Notes: a model not told the origin generated them from the letters alone. Shown: positions 1 to 6,997, numbered from the stretch's first letter. The stretch: DNA of 7,090 nucleotides from an uncultured Lachnospiraceae bacterium (GCA_946183625.1 CAMHCL010000081.1:1-7090), one strand, 5' to 3'. Numbers and translations: made by a program.

Positions 1-1
1 A

Positions 2-385
2 CACGAATCGCTGAGCGAGCTCATAGACAAAAACTTCATATCTGTAACTACCATCCGCAAGACTCAGCATTATAAAATAACGAATCTTGGCGAGGAAGCT
101 CTACTCTATTTCGAAAACAGAATATCTAATAACATTAAACAAGAAATTAGGGATTATTTCAAGAAAGAAAAAATAAATCTCAAAAATGAATCTGAAATAT
201 TCGCCGATTATACATCTAAAAATAACGAATATGTTGTAAAATGCGCTATTCGCGAGCGCCGCGAAACTCTTTTGGATATCTCCATCACTGTACCTACAGA
301 AAGTATTGCTCGTTCAATATGTGATAACTGGAGAACAAACAGTACCGACATTTATCAATACCTTGTAAACGAGCTATGGACTTAA
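2..385 (+). CDS. DUF4364 family protein, C-terminal 127 residues (5' end outside window)
   Basis: This frame is open from the window edge to a TAA at 383-385 and has no start in view, so it is the 3' part of a gene. The translation resembles the DUF4364 family. It begins with a winged-helix-like stretch (ISVTTIRKTQHYKITNLGEEAL, residues about 13-34 of the fragment, quoted here in part: HYKITNLGEEAL), then a FENRI segment, a lysine/glutamate-rich helix, an ADYTSKNNEY motif and the VPTE...ICDNW...IYQYL tail. From recall, family members are about 170-180 residues long, so roughly 50 N-terminal residues would be missing. The function of the family is not established; the winged-helix look suggests DNA binding, which is inference. 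It converges on engB with only 7 nt between the two stop codons. Confidence 0.8.
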   Translation, partial: HESLSELIDKNFISVTTIRKTQHYKITNLGEEALLYFENRISNNIKQEIRDYFKKEKINLKNESEIFADYTSKNNEYVVKCAIRERRETLLDISITVPTESIARSICDNWRTNSTDIYQYLVNELWT

Positions 386-397
386 AATCCTTTTAAG
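381..397. repeat. Perfect 7-bp AT-rich inverted repeat holding both convergent stop codons
   Basis: CTTAAAA (381-387), spacer TCC, TTTTAAG (391-397). The left arm contains the TAA of the DUF4364 gene (383-385) and the right arm contains the reverse-strand TAA of engB (393-395). Each arm has a single G-C pair, so a hairpin would be weak. It might be a minimal two-way terminator, but it lacks the GC-rich stem of an ordinary intrinsic terminator. I saw no stronger terminator downstream of either gene. Confidence 0.45.
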
Positions 398-977
398 CAA
401 GATATTCATCAAGTATCATAAGAAGTTCATCACGTCCCTGCTTCGATGTACTGGAGTAAGGGACTATTTTTATGTCCTTCTCTGCCTTAAGAGTTTCTCT
501 TATAAGCTTTATGCATTTATCTTTCTGGCTACGCTTTATCTTATCCAGCTTGGTTGCAACTATTATAGGACTAAGACCGCTTCTTACTATCCAGTCATAC
601 ATCATAACATCATCCTTAGTAGGTGCGTGTCTTATATCAACTAGCAACACAACAGCTCTGAGAACCTCTCTGGTACTCAGGTATTTCTCTATCATTTTGC
701 CCCACTTAGCTCTAGACTCAAGCGAAGCCTTTGCATATCCATATCCTGGTAAATCAACGAGATAGAACACCTCATTTACAGCATAGAAATTAATCGTTAC
801 AGTCTTGCCGGGACTAGATGATGTCCTGGCAAGATTTTTACGATTAAGTAATGAATTGATCAGAGAAGACTTACCAACATTCGACCTTCCGGCAAATGCT
901 ATCTCCGGTATATCTTCTATAGGAAGCTTAGAAGTTGGTCCACAGACAACCTTAAGCTCAGATGATTTTATCTTCAT
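393..977 (-). CDS. engB: Ribosome biogenesis GTP-binding protein EngB (YsxC/YihA)
   Basis: A TrmE-Era-EngA-EngB-type GTPase of 194 residues, the normal length of the family. EngB is a cytoplasmic protein needed for late assembly of the 50S ribosomal subunit. All G motifs are visible: G1 GRSNVGKS at 30-37, G2 around T59 in PGKTVTINFY, G3 DLPG at 75-78 followed by the typical YGYA, G4 TKLD at 142-145, and G5 SST at 175-177. The ATG lies one base after the clpX stop codon. The sequence just upstream is only a weak Shine-Dalgarno match (GAAAGTAGAG); a better AGGGG run is about 24 nt away. Translation is therefore probably coupled to clpX (inference). In Bacillus and many clostridia lon lies just before this gene; here engB directly follows clpX. 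It is the last gene of the tig operon and runs into the convergent DUF4364 gene. Confidence 0.96.
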   Translation of the reverse strand: MKIKSSELKVVCGPTSKLPIEDIPEIAFAGRSNVGKSSLINSLLNRKNLARTSSSPGKTVTINFYAVNEVFYLVDLPGYGYAKASLESRAKWGKMIEKYLSTREVLRAVVLLVDIRHAPTKDDVMMYDWIVRSGLSPIIVATKLDKIKRSQKDKCIKLIRETLKAEKDIKIVPYSSTSKQGRDELLMILDEYLA

Positions 978-978
978 A

Positions 979-2202
979 CTACTCTACTTTCGGGTCTTTC
1001 CCCTCTGAAATAGTTTCTTTAGTAATTACAACCTTCTTAATATCATCATTTGAAGGTATCTCATACATTACATCAGTCATTGAATGTTCAAGAATAGCTC
1101 TCAGACCTCTGGCACCAGTAGCTCTTTCCATAGCTTCCTTAGCCACTTCCTTAAGCGCATCCTCTTCAAACTCAAGCTCAACACCATCAAACTCAAAGAG
1201 CTTCTGATACTGTTTTACTATAGATGACTTAGGTTCAGTAAGTATACTGATAAGTGCCTGTTCATCGAGCTGATCAAGTGTTACAACAACAGGAACACGT
1301 CCAACAAACTCAGGTATGATACCAAACTTAACAAGATCCTGAGGCTGAACCTTACCCAGGAGTTCTGTATCAACTATAGTCTTATCCAGCTGTATATCAG
1401 CATTAAAGCCTATAGACTTCTTACCAACTCTATTCTCGATAACCTTATCCAGACCATCAAAAGCACCACCGCATATAAAGAGAATATTAGAGGTATCTAT
1501 CTCTATAAACTCCTGCTGTGGATGCTTACGTCCGCCCTGAGGCGGAACAGATGCAATAGTTCCTTCAACTATCTTAAGAAGAGCCTGCTGAACACCCTCG
1601 CCAGATACATCTCTGGTGATAGATACATTTTCAGACTTCTTAGATATCTTATCGATCTCATCGATATATATGATACCTCTCTCAGCTCTATCTACATCAT
1701 AGTCAGCTGCCTGAATAAGCTTGAGAAGAATATTCTCAACATCCTCACCTACATAACCAGCCTCAGTAAGAGTTGTGGCATCTGCAATGGCAAATGGTAC
1801 ATTTAACATCTTGGCAAGTGTCTGAGCCATGTAAGTCTTACCAGAACCAGTAGGTCCTATCATGAGGATATTACTCTTTTGTAATTCTACATCGAAGTTC
1901 TTGCCGGCAAGAACTCTCTTGTAATGATTATATACAGCAACAGCAAGTGCCTTCTTAGCATCTTCCTGACCTATCACGTACTCATCAAGAAATGCCTTGA
2001 TATCTTTAGGTTTAGGAAGATTCAGTTCTCCACCTGCTTCCTGCATATTCTTTAGTTCATCTTCAATTATGTCAGAACAGATACCAACACATTCATCGCA
2101 TATATAAGCACCGGGACCAGCGATAAGCTTTCTTACCTGATCCTGAGTCTTATTACAAAATGAACATCTAAGTATCTTATTATCGTCGTTACGACTAGCC
2201 AT
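979..2202 (-). CDS. clpX: ClpX, ATP-dependent unfoldase subunit of the Clp protease
   Basis: 407 residues, close to the usual 410-425. ClpX forms a hexamer that recognises, unfolds and threads substrates into ClpP. In order: an N-terminal zinc-binding domain with Cys13, Cys16, Cys35 and Cys38; the AAA+ domain with Walker A GPTGSGKT (116-123), the pore-1 loop GYVG (149-152), Walker B IIYIDEID (177-184) and the RDVSGEGVQQALLK segment (197-210); the ClpP-docking IGF loop (264-266); the arginine-finger region EFVGR (298-302); and the sensor-2 motif GAR (363-365). Every motif needed for ATPase activity and ClpP binding is present, so this copy should be functional. It starts 13 nt after the clpP stop. 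The ribosome binding site GGGAGT (2208-2213) is 5 nt from the ATG and overlaps the gap entirely, consistent with clpP-clpX co-expression. Confidence 0.98.
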   Translation of the reverse strand: MASRNDDNKILRCSFCNKTQDQVRKLIAGPGAYICDECVGICSDIIEDELKNMQEAGGELNLPKPKDIKAFLDEYVIGQEDAKKALAVAVYNHYKRVLAGKNFDVELQKSNILMIGPTGSGKTYMAQTLAKMLNVPFAIADATTLTEAGYVGEDVENILLKLIQAADYDVDRAERGIIYIDEIDKISKKSENVSITRDVSGEGVQQALLKIVEGTIASVPPQGGRKHPQQEFIEIDTSNILFICGGAFDGLDKVIENRVGKKSIGFNADIQLDKTIVDTELLGKVQPQDLVKFGIIPEFVGRVPVVVTLDQLDEQALISILTEPKSSIVKQYQKLFEFDGVELEFEEDALKEVAKEAMERATGARGLRAILEHSMTDVMYEIPSNDDIKKVVITKETISEGKDPKVE

Positions 2203-2215
2203 AGTTCACTCCCGA

Positions 2216-2800
2216 TTAATTACGATTCTCAACAACGCTGTCTATAAGGCCATATTCCATAGCTTCCTTAGCTGTCATCCAGTTATTACGCTCGCAATCT
2301 GCAAGAACTGTCTCATAGTCCTTTCCAGCGTTTTCAGCCATAATGGATATCAGATTCTTCTTGATACGAAGCATATGCTCAACCTCGATTTCCATATCTG
2401 TGGCCTGACCCTGAGTTCCGCCAAGTGGCTGATGAATCATTATTTCTGCATTAGGAAGAGCAAATCTCTTACCCTTAGCACCACCTGAGAGAAGAAATGC
2501 TCCCATAGAAGCTGCCATACCAACACAGATAGTCGATACATCACATTTTATATACTGCATAGTATCATATATAGCCATTCCAGCTGTAACTGATCCGCCC
2601 GGGCTATTTATATATAGATTAATATCCTTATTTGAGTCTTCTGACTCAAGGAAAAGAAGCTGTGCTACAACAAGACTTGCTGTAACATCATTTACCTCAT
2701 CTCCAAGAAAAATGATTCTTTCCTTAAGCAGTCTTGAGTATATATCATATGCTCTTTCGCCTCTATTAGTAGTCTCAATGACTGTAGGTACTAATGCCAT
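2216..2800 (-). CDS. clpP: ClpP, serine protease subunit of the Clp protease, with Asn at the catalytic Asp position
   Basis: 194 residues, the normal ClpP length. ClpP forms a double heptameric ring with internal Ser-His-Asp active sites and works with AAA+ partners, here ClpX from the next gene. The nucleophile Ser98 lies in GMAASMGAFLL (94-104), and the catalytic His123 in MIHQPLGG (121-128). The third triad residue should be Asp172, within the family pattern (D/E)RD(N/x)F. Here the matching stretch reads CERNNWMTA (169-177), so residue 172 is Asn, encoded by AAT at 2287-2285. The alignment needs no gap between His123 and the conserved EYGLID tail. Everything else looks like an intact ClpP: the N-terminal VPTVIE, the YINSPGGSV segment and the handle region. 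The ribosome binding site AGGAGGT (2807-2813) is strong and 6 nt from the ATG. The gene lies 41 nt after tig. Confidence 0.96.
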   Translation of the reverse strand: MALVPTVIETTNRGERAYDIYSRLLKERIIFLGDEVNDVTASLVVAQLLFLESEDSNKDINLYINSPGGSVTAGMAIYDTMQYIKCDVSTICVGMAASMGAFLLSGGAKGKRFALPNAEIMIHQPLGGTQGQATDMEIEVEHMLRIKKNLISIMAENAGKDYETVLADCERNNWMTAKEAMEYGLIDSVVENRN

Positions 2801-2841
2801 AATATAACCTCCTATACTTGATAGTTTACATTAATAGTTAT

Positions 2842-4128
2842 TTATTTCTCTACTGCCTTCTCAGCGATGAACTGAACAGCCTTCTGCATTCTTATATCAG
2901 CCTTAAGTCCATCGATCTGCTCTTCGCCCATTATTTCCTTGATCTTATCAAGTTCCATCTGATACTGCTTAGCCATCTTCTCCATCTCAGCATTTACATC
3001 CTCATCAGTTACTTCAAAGCCCTGAGCATCTGCAACAGCTTCAATGATAAGACTTCTCTTGATCTGCTTCTCAGCCTCTGGACGAACCTGGTCCTTCATA
3101 TCATCTCTTGTCTGACCTGTCATATTAAGGTACTGTTCAAGGTTCATACCCTGATACATAAGCTGCTGACCGAAGTTATCAACCATCTTATCCTGCTGAT
3201 AAGCGATCATTGGCTCAGGAAGCTCTACTGTTGACATCTCAACAAGCTTATCAATAGCCTTCTCTTCCTTCTCACGTTTAGCACTCTCAGCCTTACGCTC
3301 TTCAACCTGCTTACGTACATCAGCCTTAAACTCATCAACTGTCTCAAAATCAGATGTATCTGATACATATTCATCATCAAGCTCTGGAACTACTGTTTCC
3401 TTAAGTCCAAGAAGGTCACACTTGAATACTGCAGCCTTACCAGCAAGGTCCTCTGCCTGATAGTTCTCTGGGAATGTTACATTTACATCGAAACTGTCAC
3501 CAACGTTGTGACCAACGATCTGATCTTCGAATCCAGGAATAAATGAACCTGAACCAAGAACTAATGGATAGCTCTCGCCCTTTCCTCCTTCGAAAGCAAC
3601 TTCATCAACGAAACCTTCGAAGTTGATAGTAGCCTCATCACCATCCTGAGCTGCTCTATCTGTAACTTCCTGCTTAGTTGAGTTAGCCTTAAGCTTGTTC
3701 TCGATTTCCTTCTCAACATCCTCATCTGTTACTGTTGTATCAATCTTCTCAATCTCGATCTTATCAAGATCTCCAAGCTCTACTGGAGGCTTTGTAGCAA
3801 CCTTTGCCTTGTAGATGAAATCCTTACCCTTCTCAATCTGACTTACAGAGATATCAGGATTTGAAACTATATCAAGATCACAATCCTTGATTTCTTCGAA
3901 ATAAGTCTTGTTAATAAGGTCATTTGCAGCATCTTCATAGAATACAGCGTAGCCATATGTCTTCTCAATAAATGCCATTGGAACGTGACCCTTACGGAAT
4001 CCGTCAAACTGGAACTTATTCTTTGATTTGTTGTAGGCTTCAACACATGCCTTCTTGAAATCCTCAGCAGGAACTGTAATAGTAAGCTCTGCCATGTTTC
4101 CTTCAAGTTTTTCGTAAGTTAAACTCAT
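2842..4128 (-). CDS. tig: Trigger factor, ribosome-bound chaperone and peptidyl-prolyl isomerase
   Basis: 428 residues, typical for the family. Trigger factor docks at the ribosomal exit tunnel and shields nascent chains. Three domains are recognisable: an N-terminal ribosome-binding domain with the GFRKGHVP signature (43-50); an FKBP-like isomerase domain at about 155-245, with DGDEATINFEGF, LGSGSFIPGFE and a VTFPENY stretch; and a helical, charged C-terminal chaperone domain to the end. The start is supported by AAGGAGG (4138-4144) 9 nt upstream and by the usual N-terminal pattern ending in EKLEGN. It heads the tig-clpP-clpX-engB group. A promoter candidate lies about 90 nt upstream, overlapping the luxS terminator. 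Confidence 0.97.
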   Translation of the reverse strand: MSLTYEKLEGNMAELTITVPAEDFKKACVEAYNKSKNKFQFDGFRKGHVPMAFIEKTYGYAVFYEDAANDLINKTYFEEIKDCDLDIVSNPDISVSQIEKGKDFIYKAKVATKPPVELGDLDKIEIEKIDTTVTDEDVEKEIENKLKANSTKQEVTDRAAQDGDEATINFEGFVDEVAFEGGKGESYPLVLGSGSFIPGFEDQIVGHNVGDSFDVNVTFPENYQAEDLAGKAAVFKCDLLGLKETVVPELDDEYVSDTSDFETVDEFKADVRKQVEERKAESAKREKEEKAIDKLVEMSTVELPEPMIAYQQDKMVDNFGQQLMYQGMNLEQYLNMTGQTRDDMKDQVRPEAEKQIKRSLIIEAVADAQGFEVTDEDVNAEMEKMAKQYQMELDKIKEIMGEEQIDGLKADIRMQKAVQFIAEKAVEK

Positions 4129-4146
4129 CTTTATTTTCCTCCTTAT

Positions 4147-4158
4147 GACCTATCGGTC
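4147..4158 (-). promoter_or_regulatory. Small GACC/GGTC hairpin just before the tig ribosome binding site
   Basis: In the RNA the sequence is GACC-GAUA-GGUC, a 4-bp stem with a 4-nt loop. It ends two bases before the AAGGAGG of tig (4138-4144). It could modestly affect ribosome access or be chance. It is not a CtsR site (no tandem GGTCAAA heptads) and not a CIRCE element. Confidence 0.25.
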
Positions 4159-4175
4159 TGATAATCTAAATATAG

Positions 4176-4215
4176 AATAAAACACGGTCAGCGTCTCATA
4201 TGGGCGCTAACCGTG
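4176..4215 (-). terminator. Intrinsic terminator downstream of luxS
   Basis: Read on the minus strand: CACGGTTAGCG (4215-4205), an 11-nt loop (4204-4194), CGCTGACCGTG (4193-4183), then TTTTATT (4182-4176). The stem is 11 bp when one U-G wobble (4209 with 4189) is counted. On the plus strand the same position is a C/A mismatch, so the structure fits minus-strand RNA better. The hairpin lies 68 nt after the luxS stop and should end the purine/SAH transcript. Its upstream arm overlaps the start region of the promoter candidate for tig. Confidence 0.75.
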
Positions 4216-4217
4216 AA

Positions 4218-4246
4218 ATTATATCATAGCTAATGTTTTTAGTCTA
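4218..4246 (-). promoter_or_regulatory. Sigma-A-type promoter candidate for tig-clpP-clpX-engB
   Basis: On the minus strand a -35 box TAGACT (4246-4241; 4 of 6 match to TTGACA) is followed after exactly 17 bp by a perfect -10 TATAAT (4223-4218). The -10 is extended by a TG one base upstream (TGATATAAT). The predicted start is around 4211, within the upstream arm of the luxS terminator hairpin. The leader to the tig ATG would be about 83 nt. No CIRCE or CtsR operator is evident nearby, so heat-shock control is not supported. Confidence 0.65.
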
Positions 4247-4258
4247 GAATATTTTTTC

Positions 4259-4283
4259 AGATATAGATATCAAATTCTTTGAT
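4259..4283. repeat. Two small AT-rich palindromes directly after luxS
   Basis: GATAT-AG-ATATC (4260-4271) and ATCAAA-TTC-TTTGAT (4269-4283) overlap by a few bases and touch the luxS stop codon at 4284. Both are perfect but AT-rich and lack a U tract. They might protect the 3' end of the message or be chance in AT-rich sequence. Confidence 0.25.
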
Positions 4284-4808
4284 TTACGAATCGAAGAACT
4301 GACGACCATCATCTGTAACAAGTCTATCTGATTTTGGATAATTGAATATATCGGGGTTGCCGGCATTTTCACTTAGGTAATCTGCAAACTTACGAGCATA
4401 CCACTTAGCCATACCTAGGTTATGCATCAGATAATTACCGCAGTTAACTGCCTCTGCGCCCGGAACAATATCATTATCCTCAACAGATTTAAATGCAGCC
4501 AGAAGCAGATCATATATTTCGCTTGGCTGACGATTTCCCTTCATTATAAGATAGAAACCTGTAAGACATCCCATAGGACCCCAGTAAACTATCTCATCCT
4601 TCCATTGCTCATCATTTCTAAGAAATGTAGCAATGATATGTTCCAGCGAATGCATAGCTGCAACATCTATAGCAGGTTCTACATTTGGTTTTGTAACTCT
4701 TACATCATAGGTAGTCACCTTCTGATCCCCCAGAACATCCACTCTGCTAGTAAAGATTCCCGGAACAATTTTAGTGTGGTCAACTGAAAAACTTGGAATT
4801 AAGTCCAT
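4284..4808 (-). CDS. luxS: S-ribosylhomocysteine lyase LuxS
   Basis: LuxS splits S-ribosylhomocysteine into homocysteine and DPD, the precursor of autoinducer 2. It is a cytoplasmic metalloenzyme dimer. The metal ligands are His53 and His57 in HSLEH (with catalytic Glu56) and Cys123 in NCGNY; the catalytic Cys81 lies in GPMGCLTGFY. All are intact. At 174 residues it is somewhat longer than common LuxS proteins (about 150-160). The extra length is at the C terminus, after MAKWYARKF, in an acidic/polar tail ending near DDGRQFFDS. The start has AAAGGAG (4817-4823) 8 nt upstream. It follows the nucleosidase gene by 48 nt, and that enzyme makes its substrate, so the two are likely co-transcribed and end at the hairpin at 4215-4176. 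Confidence 0.98.
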   Translation of the reverse strand: MDLIPSFSVDHTKIVPGIFTSRVDVLGDQKVTTYDVRVTKPNVEPAIDVAAMHSLEHIIATFLRNDEQWKDEIVYWGPMGCLTGFYLIMKGNRQPSEIYDLLLAAFKSVEDNDIVPGAEAVNCGNYLMHNLGMAKWYARKFADYLSENAGNPDIFNYPKSDRLVTDDGRQFFDS

Positions 4809-4856
4809 TTTTGTATCTCCTTTTGTAACTCTTTATAACATAATTTCCTTATATAA

Positions 4857-5576
4857 TTAAAGCTTCTTCATGGAATTCATCATAGCTGTAACCAGCTTAA
4901 CAGAATTCTCTATGGCCATCTTCTGGAAGCTTGGATAGTCCATCTCGGCACTGTCGTCAGCTTTGTCTGATATAGATCTTATAATAAGATAAGGAACTTC
5001 GTTCAGCCATGCAACATGAGCAATTGAAGCACCCTCCATTTCGGTGCACATACCACCAAAATCTTTAACCATCTTATCCTTCATTGCTTTTTCAGAAACA
5101 AAGATATCTCCAGAAACGACTCTTCCCTCGAATACATTTATATCAGGGCAAACCTTTTCGCAGGCTTCCTTAGCTACCGCACGTAGCTCCGCGTCTGCAG
5201 GATATATACTTGACTCCTGATCAGGAACAATTCCTCTCTCATATCCAAGACCTTTAACATTCATATCATGTTCCAGGGAATCGGTAGATAGAACTATATC
5301 TCCGATATCTATATCGGCGTCAAGACTTCCAGCAATACCTGTATTGATAATAGCTTTAACATTATAAACAGCCACAAGTACTTCTGCAGCTACAGCAGCA
5401 TTTACCTTGCCTATGCCGCTTCTAACAAGAACAACATCCTGCCCCCCTAAAGTTCCTTCGCAGAAATCCATTCCTGCATGTTTCTTGATTGTTGGAGTAA
5501 GTGAATCTCCAGGTCCACCCATAATTGACTTGAGGTCATTTACCTCTTTATCCATTGCTCCGATTATGCCTATCAT
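4857..5576 (-). CDS. mtnN: 5'-methylthioadenosine/S-adenosylhomocysteine nucleosidase
   Basis: Cleaves S-adenosylhomocysteine to S-ribosylhomocysteine plus adenine, and methylthioadenosine to methylthioribose plus adenine. It belongs to the PNP/UDP phosphorylase superfamily. The 239 residues fit the family (about 230-235). Visible motifs: N-terminal IGIIGAMDKEV with the catalytic-site Glu11 (E12 in the E. coli enzyme); the NTGIAGSL phosphate/ribose-type loop (78-85); GDIFVS (156-161); the ribose-binding TEMEGA (178-183) with Glu181; and SDKAD (203-207) with the catalytic Asp204. AAAGGA (5583-5588) lies 6 nt before the ATG. It sits 53 nt after the purine permease and 48 nt before luxS, the next enzyme of the pathway. 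The adenine it releases links it to the purine genes upstream. Confidence 0.97.
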   Translation of the reverse strand: MIGIIGAMDKEVNDLKSIMGGPGDSLTPTIKKHAGMDFCEGTLGGQDVVLVRSGIGKVNAAVAAEVLVAVYNVKAIINTGIAGSLDADIDIGDIVLSTDSLEHDMNVKGLGYERGIVPDQESSIYPADAELRAVAKEACEKVCPDINVFEGRVVSGDIFVSEKAMKDKMVKDFGGMCTEMEGASIAHVAWLNEVPYLIIRSISDKADDSAEMDYPSFQKMAIENSVKLVTAMMNSMKKL

Positions 5577-5629
5577 ACCTTTTCCTTTCTTGTGTAAGAT
5601 TCTTCGGATCTTCTCTCCTCAGAATGTCA

Positions 5630-6988
5630 TCATATAAATATATATTTGAGTATAAATAGCACCGCTAGTATATACATAACAGGATTAATCTTCTTTGCGT
5701 TTCCACAACGAAGGTTGATAAGAACGTATGATATACATCCCAGTGATATACCTTCTGAAATACTGTAGAAAAGAGGCATCGAAAAGATTGTTATATAAGC
5801 CGGTATAGCTGATGTAAGATGTTCTTCATCCATCTTCAGATCTGAAATACCAGTGAACATCAGGAATCCTACCATTATCAGCGCGGGCGCTGTTGCAAAA
5901 GAAGGAATGGATGTAAATACTGGTGCAAGAAAGGTTGAAAGGATGAAAAGAACTGCTGTTGTAAGAGCTGTCAGTCCTGTTCTACCTCCAACACCAACAC
6001 CTGATGCAGACTCAACAAATGTAGTTGTTGTAGATGTACCAAGTACAGCACCTGCAGATGTTGCAATAGCATCAGCAAGAAGTGCCGGTTTAACACCCGG
6101 AAGCTTACCATCCTCATCAAGCATATCTGCCTTAGAAGCAACACCAATAAGAGTTCCAAGTGTATCAAAGAAATCAACAAATAAGAATGCAAAGATTACT
6201 ACTACAAAATTAAGTATACCTACGTTATGAAGATCTACATTAAAACACTGTCCAAAGGTTTCTCCCAAAGCAGAAAAATCTGTCATATGGAAGGTTGGGA
6301 ATAAGGTGTAATATCCAGCTTCTGGATTAGGAACATAGATTCCAAAGAACTGCATATCCATACCAAGTATCCAGGTAATGAGAATACCAATAAGGATAGA
6401 ACCCGGAATTTTCCTGATATAAAGTATAGCCATTATTGCTACACCAACTGCAGCAAGTAATGCTGTAATACCTACTGTAGAGAAGTCCTTCTTGAAGTCT
6501 ACCATTTCAACGAGTGTAGCTCCACCTACAACAAGGTGAGCATTCTGAAGACCAATGAAGCAGATGAAAAGACCGATACCAACCGATACCGCTTTCTTTA
6601 ATTCAAGCGGAATAGCGTTAAACATCGCTTCTCTGACTGGCGTTACAGAAAGTAAAATGAAGATAACACCTTCTATAAATACTGCGAGGAGCGCAACCTG
6701 CCAGGAGTAACCCATTCCAAGCACAACTGTGTAAGAAAAATAAGCATTTAATCCCATTCCAGCTGAAAGTGCAAATGGCATATTTGCAAGAAGCGCCATA
6801 AGTGCCGTTCCTATAAAAGAAGCAATACATGTTGCAAGTAATACAGCTGTTGGATCCATGCCTGTTTCCGCCAGGATGCTAGGATTAACCGCAAGGATAT
6901 ACGCCATAGTAACAAAGGTCGTTATACCTGCAACGATTTCCTTTTTGACGGTTGTTCCATGTTCTTTGAGTTTAAACATTTTTTCCAT
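5630..6988 (-). CDS. NCS2-family purine permease, AzgA/PbuG-type (hypoxanthine/guanine or adenine)
   Basis: A 452-residue polytopic membrane protein with about 12-14 hydrophobic segments, the normal size of the AzgA branch of NCS2 nucleobase transporters. Visible family features: an N-terminal EIVAGITTFVTMAYILAVNP (17-36), AGMGLNAYF (76-84), and VDFFDTLGTL (271-280) followed by KADML, GTSTTTTFVES and GVGGRTG, characteristic of PbuG/PbuO/GhxP-like proteins. Import of purine bases by proton symport is known for the family; the exact substrate cannot be read from the sequence, and the neighbouring hpt fragment favours hypoxanthine/guanine. It starts 38 nt after the hpt stop. No purine riboswitch (no paired TTTCTACC-type core) fits in that gap, so any such control would lie upstream of hpt, outside the window. 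Confidence 0.93.
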   Translation of the reverse strand: MEKMFKLKEHGTTVKKEIVAGITTFVTMAYILAVNPSILAETGMDPTAVLLATCIASFIGTALMALLANMPFALSAGMGLNAYFSYTVVLGMGYSWQVALLAVFIEGVIFILLSVTPVREAMFNAIPLELKKAVSVGIGLFICFIGLQNAHLVVGGATLVEMVDFKKDFSTVGITALLAAVGVAIMAILYIRKIPGSILIGILITWILGMDMQFFGIYVPNPEAGYYTLFPTFHMTDFSALGETFGQCFNVDLHNVGILNFVVVIFAFLFVDFFDTLGTLIGVASKADMLDEDGKLPGVKPALLADAIATSAGAVLGTSTTTTFVESASGVGVGGRTGLTALTTAVLFILSTFLAPVFTSIPSFATAPALIMVGFLMFTGISDLKMDEEHLTSAIPAYITIFSMPLFYSISEGISLGCISYVLINLRCGNAKKINPVMYILAVLFILKYIFI

Positions 6989-6997
6989 AACAAAAGA

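Noticed and set aside
2818..3234. Plus-strand open frame opposite trigger factor
   Set aside because: It mirrors tig codons, gives a leucine/isoleucine/serine-rich product typical of an antisense shadow, and lacks a recognisable domain.
4129..4183. CtsR or CIRCE heat-shock operator before tig
   Set aside because: There are no tandem GGTCAAA heptads and no TTAGCACTC-N9-GAGTGCTAA; the single GACC/GGTC repeat is too short to support either.
4809..4856. Separate luxS promoter in the mtnN-luxS gap
   Set aside because: The gap is AT-rich with TATAA-like strings such as GTTATAAAG, but no matching -35 box at a proper distance was seen.
5577..5629. Second GAGGAG Shine-Dalgarno-like site in the permease-mtnN gap, suggesting a small gene
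   Set aside because: No ATG, GTG or TTG with a following open frame lies at a suitable distance downstream of it.
5853..6230. Plus-strand open frame opposite the permease
   Set aside because: It is an antisense shadow of strongly conserved permease codons, with low-complexity Ala/Pro/Ser/Thr/Val composition and no recognisable domain.
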